A stretch of DNA of 64,000 bases from Pseudolysobacter sp964466115 (GTDB lineage Bacteria > Pseudomonadota > Gammaproteobacteria > Xanthomonadales > Rhodanobacteraceae): positions 1 through 64,000 of the forward strand of contig CAYXMH010000005.1 of the NCBI GenBank assembly GCA_964466115.1, read 5' to 3'. Shown here piece by piece: positions 41,742 through 51,437 of the stretch. The position numbers were made by a program, and so were the translations under genes. Numbering within the stretch: the first letter of the stretch is position 1; each line of letters starts with the position of its first letter. The notes beneath the pieces are model-generated. The model saw only the letters and a program-made list of their open reading frames with translations. It was not told where the DNA came from and made no database searches.

Positions 41742-44120
41742 TTAGGGGCGAGGGGACTGCACTGCTACCGTGATATGTTCGGACGGCATTTCGCTATCAC
41801 TGGTGCTGCGAAATGAAATTTCACCAAACCCAAGCGCACCCCCCGATGTGGTTGGACGCGCGGTAATGGTCAATATCTGTGCATCGCCTGGTGTGCCTCG
41901 CGGGGCCAGGGTAAAGGTCATGGGCGAGACGCTGATCGCGGCATTGGGGGCGTCGAACAAAGTCACCGTCCAGCTCGATTCGCGGCTTAAACCGTTACGC
42001 ACGGTACGGGTCCACGTGCAAGCGGTGGTGCATTGGCTGTTGCGTACCGCCGGCAGGTTCAATGTTCTTGGATCACCGCCGCTCGTTGGATCGGCGTCGC
42101 GAAAGTGGGCATAGCTCTCATCCATCACCAATCCCGCCAAGGTGGCCTTATTCAAGTCCACGCGCCCGTTACCGACGTCATCGGGGTTCCATGGAGTTAT
42201 ACCGTTTTCTTGAGTACCGCCCTCGTACGCGGTCAGCCGCAGTGCGGACATCACCTCAGCCGGCGACCAGTTCGGATGCACCTCGCGCACCAATGCGGCG
42301 GCGCCCGCGACGTGCGGAGCGGCCATCGAGGTGCCGGAAAGATAGGCGTAATTATTTGGGATGGTTGGATCGTGTGGTCTGTACGATGCAGTGTAAGCGG
42401 CGTAAATCTGTGTACCCGGTGCCGCGATATCGGGCTTAGTGACATCGAAAAAATAATTCGGGCCGCGTTGGCTGTAATCGGCGAGTACATCGCCACGTCG
42501 GGTAGGCGGATCGATATTCACCACAATCCGATGGTCATGGGCATTTAAATAATTCACTAACACCCGGCCATCGGTCGCGCTGATGCTGTAAATGGGAACG
42601 ACCGGCATTGCGTGGTCCAAATAAATGGATTCTGAGCCAGATATGGATGCATGGATTAGAACCGTAATGGCACCGGCAGCGTATGCCATGTTCGCTTGCT
42701 CAATGTTGCTGCAAGCCCCGCTGCTGAGTAAGGCAATCCCACCGCTGAAATATCCGGGCGGCGGTAACCGGCCGTGATCGCACCCGGAGGGATTCTCCGG
42801 CAAATCCAATAGCGGAATATGGGTCAGTGTGTCGGTGATTCGTGGCGTGTCACTGGGCGTTAGAACAATATTTTGCGTATTGGACGGAGGGATTCCCGGG
42901 CCGGTGACGCTGAGCCGGCCAGGCAACACCACGGCTTGGTCGTGACTGGTTGCGGCTATCGTTAACAGCCATGGTGCGAGGTGATAAATGGAACCAATCG
43001 GGTCGGCGCCACTGGCAACGTTGCCCGCGGTTGTGGTGGTAATGATACCGGCGTTGAATGCGTCCAAAAAACCGCGCTCCGAACCGCCCATTACCCAAGG
43101 GCCGTCGCCGCCATCGGTAATGGAAAAATTCAATACATCAACGCGATCGGTAATGGCCGCCTCTTGGGCGGCTTGAACATCCGAACCGGTGCAATGGATA
43201 TCGCATATCTTATAAATGCGCAGGTTGGCGCAAGGCGCAACACCGGACATTTGTGTGAAGCCGATTGGTATCAAAGGTGTGGGCGCCACGCTGATCGTGG
43301 TTTCGGTGTTGATCAAGCTGCTGGTTAGCGCATTACCCGCCGCCGTACTTGCGGTATGAGTGCCGTGCCCTTCGCGATCGATGGGATTTCCACCGAGGGC
43401 TGCGCTGGTGCACGTGCCGCGGCTTGATAATGTGCAGTCAACCGCACTGGTTACTTTGAGGAAAGGGCCGTAGCGATCGCCGTTGCAAATCGGCGGCATT
43501 ACGCCGAAGGCGGGGTGCGCTGGGCTATAACCGGTATCGATTACGCCGATGGTGATTCCAATTCCGCTGTGCGCGATATGGTCAGGCGTGTGGATGCCGC
43601 TCCATACGGAATCGGCGCCGGTATAACTTGGACCGCGGAAGGTGTCGGGCGCGTAATCCGTGTCGCTACGAATCGGAAGACCCAGCCCGGCACCTATATG
43701 GTGGGCTTCCTCGGCGGACAGCTCAACGGCGATTGCAGACTCGATGAGGTCATAGGCGTGATGGATTTTTAACTCATGCCCAACCAGTGAAGTGATTTTC
43801 TCAATACTTTGGTTTTGCGCTTTGTTTAAATAGCTGCGATACGCCATTACGGCTTTGTTCTGCGCGTCGAATTTGCCGGCGCCGGTTTTTTCGGGTGCGG
43901 TGGCGTCCAACCCCGGTAATCCGCCCAGATAATGCAACGTCCCTGGTTCGGGGAAGGTCACAATATAACGCGCTACGATTGCCTTATCGCCGGCGGTTTG
44001 GGTTAACGCTTCAGCGACATTCGCTTTCGCATAGGTCGGTGTCTGGTCGATGCACAAACCGACAGCGCCGAACAGCATCACCGTACGGGCCAAGGCGCGA
44101 TTCGTTAAACGAAATGTCAT
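41742..44120 (-). CDS. Secreted subtilisin-family (S8) serine protease, copy B
   Basis: A 792-residue exported protease with the same domain order as its neighbour: signal segment (ARTVMLFGAVGLCIDQTPTYA), propeptide with RYIVTFPEPGTLHYLGG, and catalytic Asp in IGVIDTGYSPAHP, His in REGHGTHTASTAAGN and Ser in YLSGTSMAAPHVAGAAALV. A PA-like insertion and a C-terminal beta domain follow. The C-terminal halves of the two copies are nearly collinear (for example LRLTAYEGGTQENGITPWNP against LRLTAYEGGTEEDGITPWNP), showing tandem duplication. Ribosome site AAGGAA. Probably for extracellular protein digestion. Confidence 0.93.
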   Translation of the reverse strand: MTFRLTNRALARTVMLFGAVGLCIDQTPTYAKANVAEALTQTAGDKAIVARYIVTFPEPGTLHYLGGLPGLDATAPEKTGAGKFDAQNKAVMAYRSYLNKAQNQSIEKITSLVGHELKIHHAYDLIESAIAVELSAEEAHHIGAGLGLPIRSDTDYAPDTFRGPSYTGADSVWSGIHTPDHIAHSGIGITIGVIDTGYSPAHPAFGVMPPICNGDRYGPFLKVTSAVDCTLSSRGTCTSAALGGNPIDREGHGTHTASTAAGNALTSSLINTETTISVAPTPLIPIGFTQMSGVAPCANLRIYKICDIHCTGSDVQAAQEAAITDRVDVLNFSITDGGDGPWVMGGSERGFLDAFNAGIITTTTAGNVASGADPIGSIYHLAPWLLTIAATSHDQAVVLPGRLSVTGPGIPPSNTQNIVLTPSDTPRITDTLTHIPLLDLPENPSGCDHGRLPPPGYFSGGIALLSSGACSNIEQANMAYAAGAITVLIHASISGSESIYLDHAMPVVPIYSISATDGRVLVNYLNAHDHRIVVNIDPPTRRGDVLADYSQRGPNYFFDVTKPDIAAPGTQIYAAYTASYRPHDPTIPNNYAYLSGTSMAAPHVAGAAALVREVHPNWSPAEVMSALRLTAYEGGTQENGITPWNPDDVGNGRVDLNKATLAGLVMDESYAHFRDADPTSGGDPRTLNLPAVRNSQCTTACTWTRTVRNGLSRESSWTVTLFDAPNAAISVSPMTFTLAPRGTPGDAQILTITARPTTSGGALGFGEISFRSTSDSEMPSEHITVAVQSPRP

Positions 44121-44290
44121 TTCTTTTCCTTAAGCATTCGGCTGTCGGAATCGATTCGGGTCGGTATTAAATAGCGCAGGTTGGATGGCATTGCGATGGC
44201 CTGCCTAAAGTTGGCACAAATCTTTGCAATCCTAAGGGTGTATTACCAAGAAAAATAGCATTTGACGCGGTACCAGAATGGCTGCTGGAT

Positions 44291-44998
44291 TTAGCGAACG
44301 ATTTCCTCGGCAAACCGATAGCCCACGCCAATTTCGGTCAAAAGGTATTTGGGGCGAGCAGGTTCCCGCTCGATTTTGTTGCGCAGCGCGCGCATGTAAA
44401 TACGCAAGTAATGAGGGGATTCAACATGCGTGGGTCCCCATATGTCGCGCAGCAGTTGGCGGTGCGTGATTACTTTTCCTTTGTGTTGCGCCAGCGTGGT
44501 CAATAATTTGTATTCGATTGGCGTCAGATGAATGTCGCGGCCCTCGCAAACGACACGCCGGGCGGCCAAATCAATCACCAGGTCGCCAATCTCGATCCGT
44601 GTTTGCGTTTTACCGCTGCTCATCTCGATCTGATGGCGTTGCGCGACGCGCAGCCGCGCCAACAACTCGCCGATGCCAAACGGCTTGGTCAGGTAGTCAT
44701 CGGCTCCGAGATCGAGCGCGTTAACCTTATCGGCTTCTTGATTGCGCGCCGAAAGCACCAGAATCCGGCGTTTGTACCATTCGCGTAGGCGACGAATCAC
44801 CTCAAGACCCGAAATATCCGGCAAACCAAGGTCCACCAACACCATATCCGGTTGGCGTAACGCGGCCAGCCGCAACCCTTCGGCGCCGGTAGTGGCTACC
44901 CACAATTGATAGTCATGCGCTGAGAGCGCGGTTTCCAAAAATCGCTGAATTTGCGGATCGTCCTCGATCACCAGCAAAGTGGCGTGCGCTGGGTTCAT
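44291..44998 (-). CDS. kdpE: Response regulator KdpE
   Basis: A 235-residue OmpR-family regulator. The receiver domain has the phospho-acceptor Asp in DMVLVDLGLPDISGLEV and the conserved Lys in DYLTKPFGIGELLAR. The winged-helix domain has LTPIEYKLLTTLAQHKGKV and a TEIGVGYRF end. With KdpD it activates the potassium-uptake operon. Its ATG overlaps the kdpD stop (ATGA). Confidence 0.96.
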   Translation of the reverse strand: MNPAHATLLVIEDDPQIQRFLETALSAHDYQLWVATTGAEGLRLAALRQPDMVLVDLGLPDISGLEVIRRLREWYKRRILVLSARNQEADKVNALDLGADDYLTKPFGIGELLARLRVAQRHQIEMSSGKTQTRIEIGDLVIDLAARRVVCEGRDIHLTPIEYKLLTTLAQHKGKVITHRQLLRDIWGPTHVESPHYLRIYMRALRNKIEREPARPKYLLTEIGVGYRFAEEIVR

Positions 44999-47745
44999 GA
45001 TTCAAGGGCGAGTCCTTGAGCAGATTTTTCTACGGCTTCTTTGATATTTAATGGCAGCGTAAAACAAAACTCCGCGCCGCCGCCGACCGCATTGCGCGCG
45101 CTGATGCTGCCGCCATGCGCTTCAATAATGTACTTGCAAATGCTCAAGCCTAGGCCAAACCCGCTTTGCGGGTCTTCCGGTCGAAGCTGGTGGAATTTTT
45201 CAAATATGCGGGTTTCCTCACCCGAAGGTAATCCCGGGCCATGGTCGCGTACGCGCACGGCAATGGCGTCATGGGTGAGTTCGGCATCGATCTCGATGGC
45301 GGTTTCATTTGGCGTGTGTTTAAGCACGTTTTCCAACAAATTCACCAACACCTGCTCGATCATGACTTCATCGCACGAAACCAATGGCAGGTTTGGCGGA
45401 AGATTGACCGTAACCCGGTGGCCCACTAAAGCGTCGGTCAAACGCGTTAGCACCCCGCCAATTAACTCATCCAAAGCTATCCAGTCGTGCTTGATGGATA
45501 CATTGCCGGAACTTAATCGAGTGAGGTCCAACAGATTGTCCATCAAGCGGTTCATGCGCTTGGCTTCGCTTAATAATGTGTGCAGTAGGATGCGGCGGCG
45601 CTCATCGCTCAATGGCGTAGGGGTGCTTTCCAACAGCGTGGATGCGGAACCGATGATCGTTGCAAGCGGCGTGCGGAAATCGTGGGAGATGGACGTTAGC
45701 AGCACGTTGCGCAAGCGCTCCGATTCAATGGCGAGCCCGGTTCTGTGCCCAAGCTCGGCCAATTGCACGCGCTCGCCCGCGATCGCGGCTTGGCTGACGA
45801 ACACATCCAACATATGCATTTGTTCCGGTATGCCCAATTGCCTTGGTTGCTGTGGCCGTAAACCGAGCACACCCACGCAACCGCTTAACGCGGTGAGCGG
45901 GAGATAAATCGCATCGGCGCTGGCCAAGGTGCCGGTGCCGAAGCCGGCTTTTTCGTGATGATCGTAAGACCATTGGGCAATGCCAAGTTCATTACCGGGA
46001 ACCGGATAGCGTTCAATGGCGGCGCTAGTGCGTGCCTTGCCGCGGGTGCAGAAATGCGTGGGGTCCTGAAGATGATCTTCTTCATTGGGCAATAAAACGA
46101 TAGCATCGCCGTCGATATTGGCCAGCACGTGCCGACAAAGGATCGCGCAAATCTCTTCCAGCGTATGGGCGCTGGAAAGCTCGCGGCTCAGCGCATAAAG
46201 TTCAGCTGTTCGGCGCTCACGATGGCGAGCGACCGCGGCTTGGCGCCGTCCATGCGCGGTGAGGTTGCTGATGACCAAGCTGACCAACAGCATGACGACG
46301 AAAGTAATAATGTATTCGGTATCTGAGACGGCAAACGAAAAAATCGGCTGCACGAAAAGGAAATCAAACAACAGCACGCCGAGTACCGCGGCGAGTACTG
46401 CCGGCCCGCGGCCGAGCCTGGCCGCTACGAAAACAGTGGCGAGCAGATACACCATCACCAAATTCGTCGGCGCGAAATGCGGAAACAGCACAGCGCACAA
46501 GGCGGTGGCGAGTGCCACCACGGCCGCGCCTTTGACATAGGCCGGCCAATGGCTGGAGCGCACCGGGGTGCGCGGGGGCAACACCGAGGCTTCGCCGGCC
46601 TCCCCGGTGATGACGTAGACATCGATGTTGCCACTCTGACGAATGATCTCGTCGACCAATGACGGTTTGTAACGGTCGCGCCAGCGTGAGCGTAAGGGTT
46701 TTCCGACGATGATCTTGCTGACATTGCGTTCACGCGCGCAGGCAATCAATTCGTCCGCCACGCTCTCACCGCTCAAGTTGGCGGTTTCCGCGCCGAGCTC
46801 TTCGGCCAGTTTCAGCGTGTGCAGCACGCGATCACGCGCGGCTTGCGATAAACGTTGCAGCGATGGAGTTTCCACGTAAACCGCTAACCATTGCGCATGC
46901 AGTGCGAAGGCCAAGCGCCGCGCTGCGCGAACCACGCGCTCGGACAGCGGATCTGGTCCAACGCATACCAAAACACGTTCGTTTGCGGCCCAGGTTTTTT
47001 CAATCGCGTGGTGTTCTCGATACTCCTGCATCGCCGCATCAACGCGATCGGCGGTGACGCGCAACGCCAATTGGCGTAAGGCAATTAGGTTTCCTTTGCG
47101 GAAAAAGCGATCTAAAGCATCCTCGGTTTTTTCATCCGTATACACCTTGCCTTCGCGTATGCGATCGATTAAATCGTCCGCGGGCAAATCGACCAATTCA
47201 ACTTCATTGGCGCTATCGAACACGCCATCAGGAACTGTTTCGCGGACATGGACGCCGGTAATCTGGGCAACCACATCGTTCAAGCTTTCAATGTGTTGAA
47301 CGTTGACCGTCGTATACACATCGATGCCGGCATCGCGCAGCTCTTCGATATCCTGCCAGCGCTTGGGGTGGCGCGCACCGGGATGATTGGTGTGCGCCAA
47401 CTCATCGATGATAATGACCCGGGGGTGGCGTTTCAGTGCGGCGTCGAGATCAAACTCGCGCAACGCCACGCCGCGGTGTTGAAGTAATTGCGGGGGTAAA
47501 ACTTCCAACCCGACCAGCAACGCCTCGGTTTCGGCGCGACCGTGCAATTCGACATAACCGATTACGACATCGATGCCCAACGCGGCTTGTTTACGCGCCG
47601 CTTCCAGCATCGCGTAGGTTTTGCCAACACCGGCCGAGGCCCCGAAAAAAATCTTCAGCCGGCCGCGCCGTGCGCGCGCCTCTTCGGCTTGCACGCGCGT
47701 CAATAGTGCATCGGGATTGGGGCGATCGGTAACATTGGCTGGCAT
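44995..47745 (-). CDS. kdpD: Potassium sensor histidine kinase KdpD
   Basis: A 916-residue sensor. The N-terminal KdpD domain has the nucleotide-binding motif FFGASAGVGKTYAMLEAA and VIIIDELAHTNHPGARHPKR, followed by a Usp-like domain, four membrane helices (DUF4118, about 405-500), a GAF-like region, the H-box SISHDFRTPLATIIGS and the ATPase motifs NLLENVLKHTP and VRDHGPGLPSGE. It senses low K+ and phosphorylates KdpE. Starts 33 bases after kdpC. Confidence 0.97.
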   Translation of the reverse strand: MPANVTDRPNPDALLTRVQAEEARARRGRLKIFFGASAGVGKTYAMLEAARKQAALGIDVVIGYVELHGRAETEALLVGLEVLPPQLLQHRGVALREFDLDAALKRHPRVIIIDELAHTNHPGARHPKRWQDIEELRDAGIDVYTTVNVQHIESLNDVVAQITGVHVRETVPDGVFDSANEVELVDLPADDLIDRIREGKVYTDEKTEDALDRFFRKGNLIALRQLALRVTADRVDAAMQEYREHHAIEKTWAANERVLVCVGPDPLSERVVRAARRLAFALHAQWLAVYVETPSLQRLSQAARDRVLHTLKLAEELGAETANLSGESVADELIACARERNVSKIIVGKPLRSRWRDRYKPSLVDEIIRQSGNIDVYVITGEAGEASVLPPRTPVRSSHWPAYVKGAAVVALATALCAVLFPHFAPTNLVMVYLLATVFVAARLGRGPAVLAAVLGVLLFDFLFVQPIFSFAVSDTEYIITFVVMLLVSLVISNLTAHGRRQAAVARHRERRTAELYALSRELSSAHTLEEICAILCRHVLANIDGDAIVLLPNEEDHLQDPTHFCTRGKARTSAAIERYPVPGNELGIAQWSYDHHEKAGFGTGTLASADAIYLPLTALSGCVGVLGLRPQQPRQLGIPEQMHMLDVFVSQAAIAGERVQLAELGHRTGLAIESERLRNVLLTSISHDFRTPLATIIGSASTLLESTPTPLSDERRRILLHTLLSEAKRMNRLMDNLLDLTRLSSGNVSIKHDWIALDELIGGVLTRLTDALVGHRVTVNLPPNLPLVSCDEVMIEQVLVNLLENVLKHTPNETAIEIDAELTHDAIAVRVRDHGPGLPSGEETRIFEKFHQLRPEDPQSGFGLGLSICKYIIEAHGGSISARNAVGGGAEFCFTLPLNIKEAVEKSAQGLALES

Positions 47746-47778
47746 AATATGCGCATCATGCCGGAGGCGGCGGCCGAA

Positions 47779-48348
47779 TTACCAGTGTTGGTCCAGCATA
47801 AGATTGAGTTTAAGCACGTTCACGCGCGGCTCGCCAAGCAGGCCGAATTGACGGCCTTCGGTTGCTTGGTCGATCAACGCCTGTACTTTAAGCACAGCGA
47901 AGCCGCGTTCACGTGCAACCCGTGCCAGTTGATAGTGCGCCGCAGCCAATGATATATGCGGGTCCAAGCCACTGCCGGAGGCCGTTACGAGATCGATCGG
48001 TACGACAGCGGTATTATCCGGGTCAACCGCACGCAACGTTTCAACGCGCTGTTTCACCGCATCGGTTAGCGCCGGGTTGGTCGGACCTAGATTCGAGGCA
48101 CCCGATGGCACGGCATTGTATGCCGGTGTGGTAGCCGATGGGCGACCCCAGAAGTATTTGGGGCTGGCGAATGGCTGACCAATGAGCGTCGATCCGAGCA
48201 GCTTTCCATTACGCTCAATGACGCTGCCATTGGCCGCCCCCGCAAACAACAGTTGCCCGACACCGGTTACCGCAAGTGGATAGGCCACGCCGGTGACCAA
48301 TGTCAGCAACAACAACATCATCACGGATTGGCGTACTAGTGTGATCAT
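47779..48348 (-). CDS. kdpC: Potassium-transporting ATPase subunit KdpC
   Basis: A 189-residue subunit with one N-terminal membrane helix (MMLLLLTLVTGVAYPLAV). The conserved KYFWGRPSATTPAYNAVPSG and NTAVVPIDLVTASGSGLDPH blocks identify it. It stabilises the KdpFABC complex. ATG 48348 is preceded by AGGACC. It is separated from kdpB by a porin gene and a dispersed repeat, which is unusual. Confidence 0.96.
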   Translation of the reverse strand: MITLVRQSVMMLLLLTLVTGVAYPLAVTGVGQLLFAGAANGSVIERNGKLLGSTLIGQPFASPKYFWGRPSATTPAYNAVPSGASNLGPTNPALTDAVKQRVETLRAVDPDNTAVVPIDLVTASGSGLDPHISLAAAHYQLARVARERGFAVLKVQALIDQATEGRQFGLLGEPRVNVLKLNLMLDQHW

Positions 48349-48400
48349 AATAGGTCCTTTAAATCGCTCTTCACTAAATTCATTTAACATTTATAAGTGT

Positions 48401-48477
48401 CGTCATTCCCGCGAAGGCAGGAATCGAAAAGACTCTAGGGGAGTCAAGAGCTGGATGCCGCTTGCGCGAGCATGACG
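48401..48477. repeat. CGTCATTCCC-type dispersed inverted repeat, copy 2
   Basis: CGTCATTCCCGCGAAGGCAGGAATC at one end and GCTTGCGCGAGCATGACG at the other, with an inner GACTCTAGGGGAGTC hairpin. It fills the gap between kdpC and the porin gene inside the kdp operon. Confidence 0.8.
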
Positions 48478-48530
48478 AAACAATGCGGCTTTTTGGTGTA
48501 AATCGAAGCATTCTTCACCGTTTATTTAAA

Positions 48531-49349
48531 TCAAAATGTACCTTGTAACATCACAAAACCGCGTGTACCTCCGCAGTTGTGTGTGTCGGAACTGTTGGTA
48601 AAGCTCGTGACGTGGTGATAGAAATCGCCGTTGCTGGCATAGCTGGCGCCAAAACTCGCTGACCAGTGCGGTGCGAATTGGTACTTTAACGTAGCGCCAA
48701 AATCACCGTAGCTCGGATCGGTGGCACCGTTCGATAAGGGCGTTACCAGCTTGGTTGTGATATCGGTATAACCGGCATGCAGCGCGAGACTCCACGTCTC
48801 GTTAAGCGGTACCGTAGCGTCAAGTTGCAAGTAGCCAGTGCCTTGCGAATCATCGCGATAACCCTGCTCAGTATCGATCGCAAAATAATCGGTTAGCGAT
48901 CTTGAGTATTTTAGTGTCAACCATTTAAAGGTCAGGGCGCCATTGGCTTCGAGAGTGTTGAATGAGCGCGACGGCAAACCCGCTTCATCGAGATTTCCGC
49001 CCGGATAGAGGTAACCATAAAGACCGGTGCGCCACGACCAATCCGAGTTAATGTTGGCGCCATAACTGGCATATAGATCGAGTTCCGCCGTGGCGCCCGG
49101 ATAGAGCTTCTCGCTGATGCTGGAGCCCCAAAGTCCGGCTGCAAAACCGTTCGGTAGCGTTAAATCACCGCCACCTTGGATCGCAGGATGACCCCAGGTT
49201 TGCGTCAGACCGCGGAACATATAATCCGATGTGATGGCCACGTTACCGGTGATCGAGCTGGTGCTCGTCGCGCTATCCTCCGCGTGAGCGTTGATCGATC
49301 CTGCTGCTGCAAGTAGTAAATAGGTAATGTGCAATAAGTGTGTACGCAT
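48531..49349 (-). CDS. TorF-family putative outer-membrane porin inside the kdp operon
   Basis: A 272-residue exported beta-barrel protein (TIGR02001/Gcw_chp family). Signal peptide MRTHLLHITYLLLAAAGSINAHA. The block ITGNVAITSDYMFRGLTQTWGHPAIQGGGDL is the family hallmark, followed by alternating beta-strands and a C-terminal aromatic residue (VMLQGTF) as in outer-membrane proteins. It starts 14 bases after the kdpB stop, so it is co-transcribed with the K+ pump. A role in letting K+ or another solute cross the outer membrane is inference from position only. Confidence 0.85.
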   Translation of the reverse strand: MRTHLLHITYLLLAAAGSINAHAEDSATSTSSITGNVAITSDYMFRGLTQTWGHPAIQGGGDLTLPNGFAAGLWGSSISEKLYPGATAELDLYASYGANINSDWSWRTGLYGYLYPGGNLDEAGLPSRSFNTLEANGALTFKWLTLKYSRSLTDYFAIDTEQGYRDDSQGTGYLQLDATVPLNETWSLALHAGYTDITTKLVTPLSNGATDPSYGDFGATLKYQFAPHWSASFGASYASNGDFYHHVTSFTNSSDTHNCGGTRGFVMLQGTF

Positions 49350-49363
49350 GGTGCATTACTCCT

Positions 49364-51436
49364 TCAAGCTAGTCCGAATAGGACCAGCAATAGGTCGATC
49401 AATTTGATGCCGATAAATGGCACGATGATGCCGCCAATGCCGTAGATCAACAGGTTACGGCGCAGCAGCGCACCGGCGCCGAGCGCGCGATAACGCACGC
49501 CTTTAAGCGCCAGCGGGATAAGAAAAATAATAATCAGCGCATTAAATATCACGGCGGATAAAATGGCGCTTTGTGGTGTTGCCAGGTGCATGACATTGAG
49601 CGTGTTCAACTTAGGATACGTGGTAGCGAATGCAGCCGGAATAATCGCGAAATATTTCGCGATGTCGTTGGCAATAGAAAATGTGGTCAACGAGCCGCGC
49701 GTGATCAGCAATTGCTTGCCGACTTCAACCACCTCGATCAGCTTGGTCGGGTTTGAATCAAGATCAACCATATTGCCGGCTTCTTTCGCCGCTTGCGTGC
49801 CAGTGTTCATCGCTACGGCGACATCGGCTTGCGCCAAGGCGGGTGCGTCATTGGTGCCGTCCCCGCACATCGCAACCAACCGGTCTTGCGCTTGAATATC
49901 GCGAATCAATTTCAGTTTCGCTTCCGGTGTAGCCTCTGCAAGGTAATCATCGACGCCTGCTTCAGCGGCGATCGCGCTGGCGGTTAGCGGGTTGTCGCCG
50001 GTAATCATGATCGTCTTGATACCCATGCGGCGAAGTTCCGCGAAGCGTTCGCGAATGCCGCCTTTGACGATGTCTTTCAGCTCGATAACGCCGAGTGTGT
50101 TGCGACCATCAACCACAATCAATGGTGTTGCGCCTTGTTTTGCAATCGATTCGGCAATGCGTCGCACTTCAATGGGCAGGTGACTGCCAGCGGCGGTCAG
50201 ATGTTTCTCTACCGCATCCAAAGCGCCTTTGCGGATTTGCCGGTTCGGCAAATCGACTCCGCTCATGCGGGTTTGCGCAGTGAAGGGGACAAAGTGCATA
50301 TTGTCGTGCTGGATTACGCGTTCGCGTAACCCAAATTTTTCTTTCGCCAGTACAACGATACTGCGGCCTTCCGGTGTTTCATCGGCCAGCGAAGCAAACT
50401 GGGCGGCATCCGCTAGCGCGTGCAGATCGATGCCCGGTGCGGGATGAAAGGCGACCGCTTGGCGATTGCCTAACGTGATTGTTCCGGTTTTATCCAACAG
50501 CAACACATCGACGTCACCCGCCGCTTCAACGGCACGGCCCGAGGTGGCGATCACATTGGCCTGGATCATGCGATCCATGCCGGCAATGCCAATCGCCGAG
50601 AGTAAACCGCCAATGGTTGTGGGGATTAAACAAACGAGCAGAGCAACCAGTACCGTGATCGTAATCGGTTCACCGTGCCCGGCGGCTTGCACGCTGTATA
50701 GCGAATACGGTAACAAGGTCGCACAGGCAAGCAAAAAGATCAAAGTGAATTTTGCTAATAAAATGGTCAGGGCAATTTCATTCGGTGTTTTGCGTCGTGA
50801 AGCGCCCTCGACCATCGCGATCATTCGGTCGAGAAAACTTTCGCCGGGGTTTCGGCTGATGCGCACAATGATCCAATCCGATAATACGCGCGTGCCACCG
50901 GTGACGGAGCTTCGATCACCACCGGACTCGCGAATAACCGGTGCCGACTCACCCGTGATGGCGCTTTCATCAACGGTGGCAGCGCCCTCGATCACCTCGC
51001 CGTCGCCGGGAACAAAATCCCCACTTTCGATCAGTACGATATCGCCCGCGCGCAACGAATTTGCGTCGGTTACGGTGATCTTTGCGTCGCGATCAGGCGT
51101 CGCCAATTTTTTTGCCGTGACATCACGGCGCGCACTGCGTAACGCTTGCGCCTGTGCTTTGCCACGGCCCTCGGCAATCGCTTCGGCAAAGTTGGCAAAT
51201 AACAGTGTGAACCACAGCCAGATGCCAACCCAGAAGATAAAGCTGGTAGGTGCTTCACCGTGGCCAAGCAAAGCCTGCAGCCACAAACCGGTGGTTAAAA
51301 TGCTGCAAACGAACACCACGAACATGACCGGATTGCGAAATTGCCGGTGTGGTGCGAGTTTACGAAACGATTCGGCCAGCGCCGGCACCAGCAGCACCGG
51401 ATCGAAGGTATTAATGCGATGAGTATGGGAGGTCAT
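49364..51436 (-). CDS. kdpB: Potassium-transporting ATPase subunit KdpB
   Basis: A 690-residue P-type ATPase. Actuator motif ITGESAPV; phosphorylation site VLLLDKTGTITLGNR; hinge MCGDGTNDAPALAQADVAVAM. Seven membrane helices. It energises K+ uptake through KdpA. The start lies one base beyond the kdpA stop codon, so translation is coupled. Confidence 0.98.
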   Translation of the reverse strand: MTSHTHRINTFDPVLLVPALAESFRKLAPHRQFRNPVMFVVFVCSILTTGLWLQALLGHGEAPTSFIFWVGIWLWFTLLFANFAEAIAEGRGKAQAQALRSARRDVTAKKLATPDRDAKITVTDANSLRAGDIVLIESGDFVPGDGEVIEGAATVDESAITGESAPVIRESGGDRSSVTGGTRVLSDWIIVRISRNPGESFLDRMIAMVEGASRRKTPNEIALTILLAKFTLIFLLACATLLPYSLYSVQAAGHGEPITITVLVALLVCLIPTTIGGLLSAIGIAGMDRMIQANVIATSGRAVEAAGDVDVLLLDKTGTITLGNRQAVAFHPAPGIDLHALADAAQFASLADETPEGRSIVVLAKEKFGLRERVIQHDNMHFVPFTAQTRMSGVDLPNRQIRKGALDAVEKHLTAAGSHLPIEVRRIAESIAKQGATPLIVVDGRNTLGVIELKDIVKGGIRERFAELRRMGIKTIMITGDNPLTASAIAAEAGVDDYLAEATPEAKLKLIRDIQAQDRLVAMCGDGTNDAPALAQADVAVAMNTGTQAAKEAGNMVDLDSNPTKLIEVVEVGKQLLITRGSLTTFSIANDIAKYFAIIPAAFATTYPKLNTLNVMHLATPQSAILSAVIFNALIIIFLIPLALKGVRYRALGAGALLRRNLLIYGIGGIIVPFIGIKLIDLLLVLFGLA

Positions 51437-51437
51437 A

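Noticed and set aside
45041..45907. 288-codon open frame antisense to kdpD
   Set aside because: Mirror of the histidine-kinase domain coding sequence; no family features.
50466..51422. Long open frame (318 codons) antisense to kdpB
   Set aside because: Low-complexity Ser/Ala/Thr composition, no domain, and it fully overlaps a well-supported gene; typical shadow frame.
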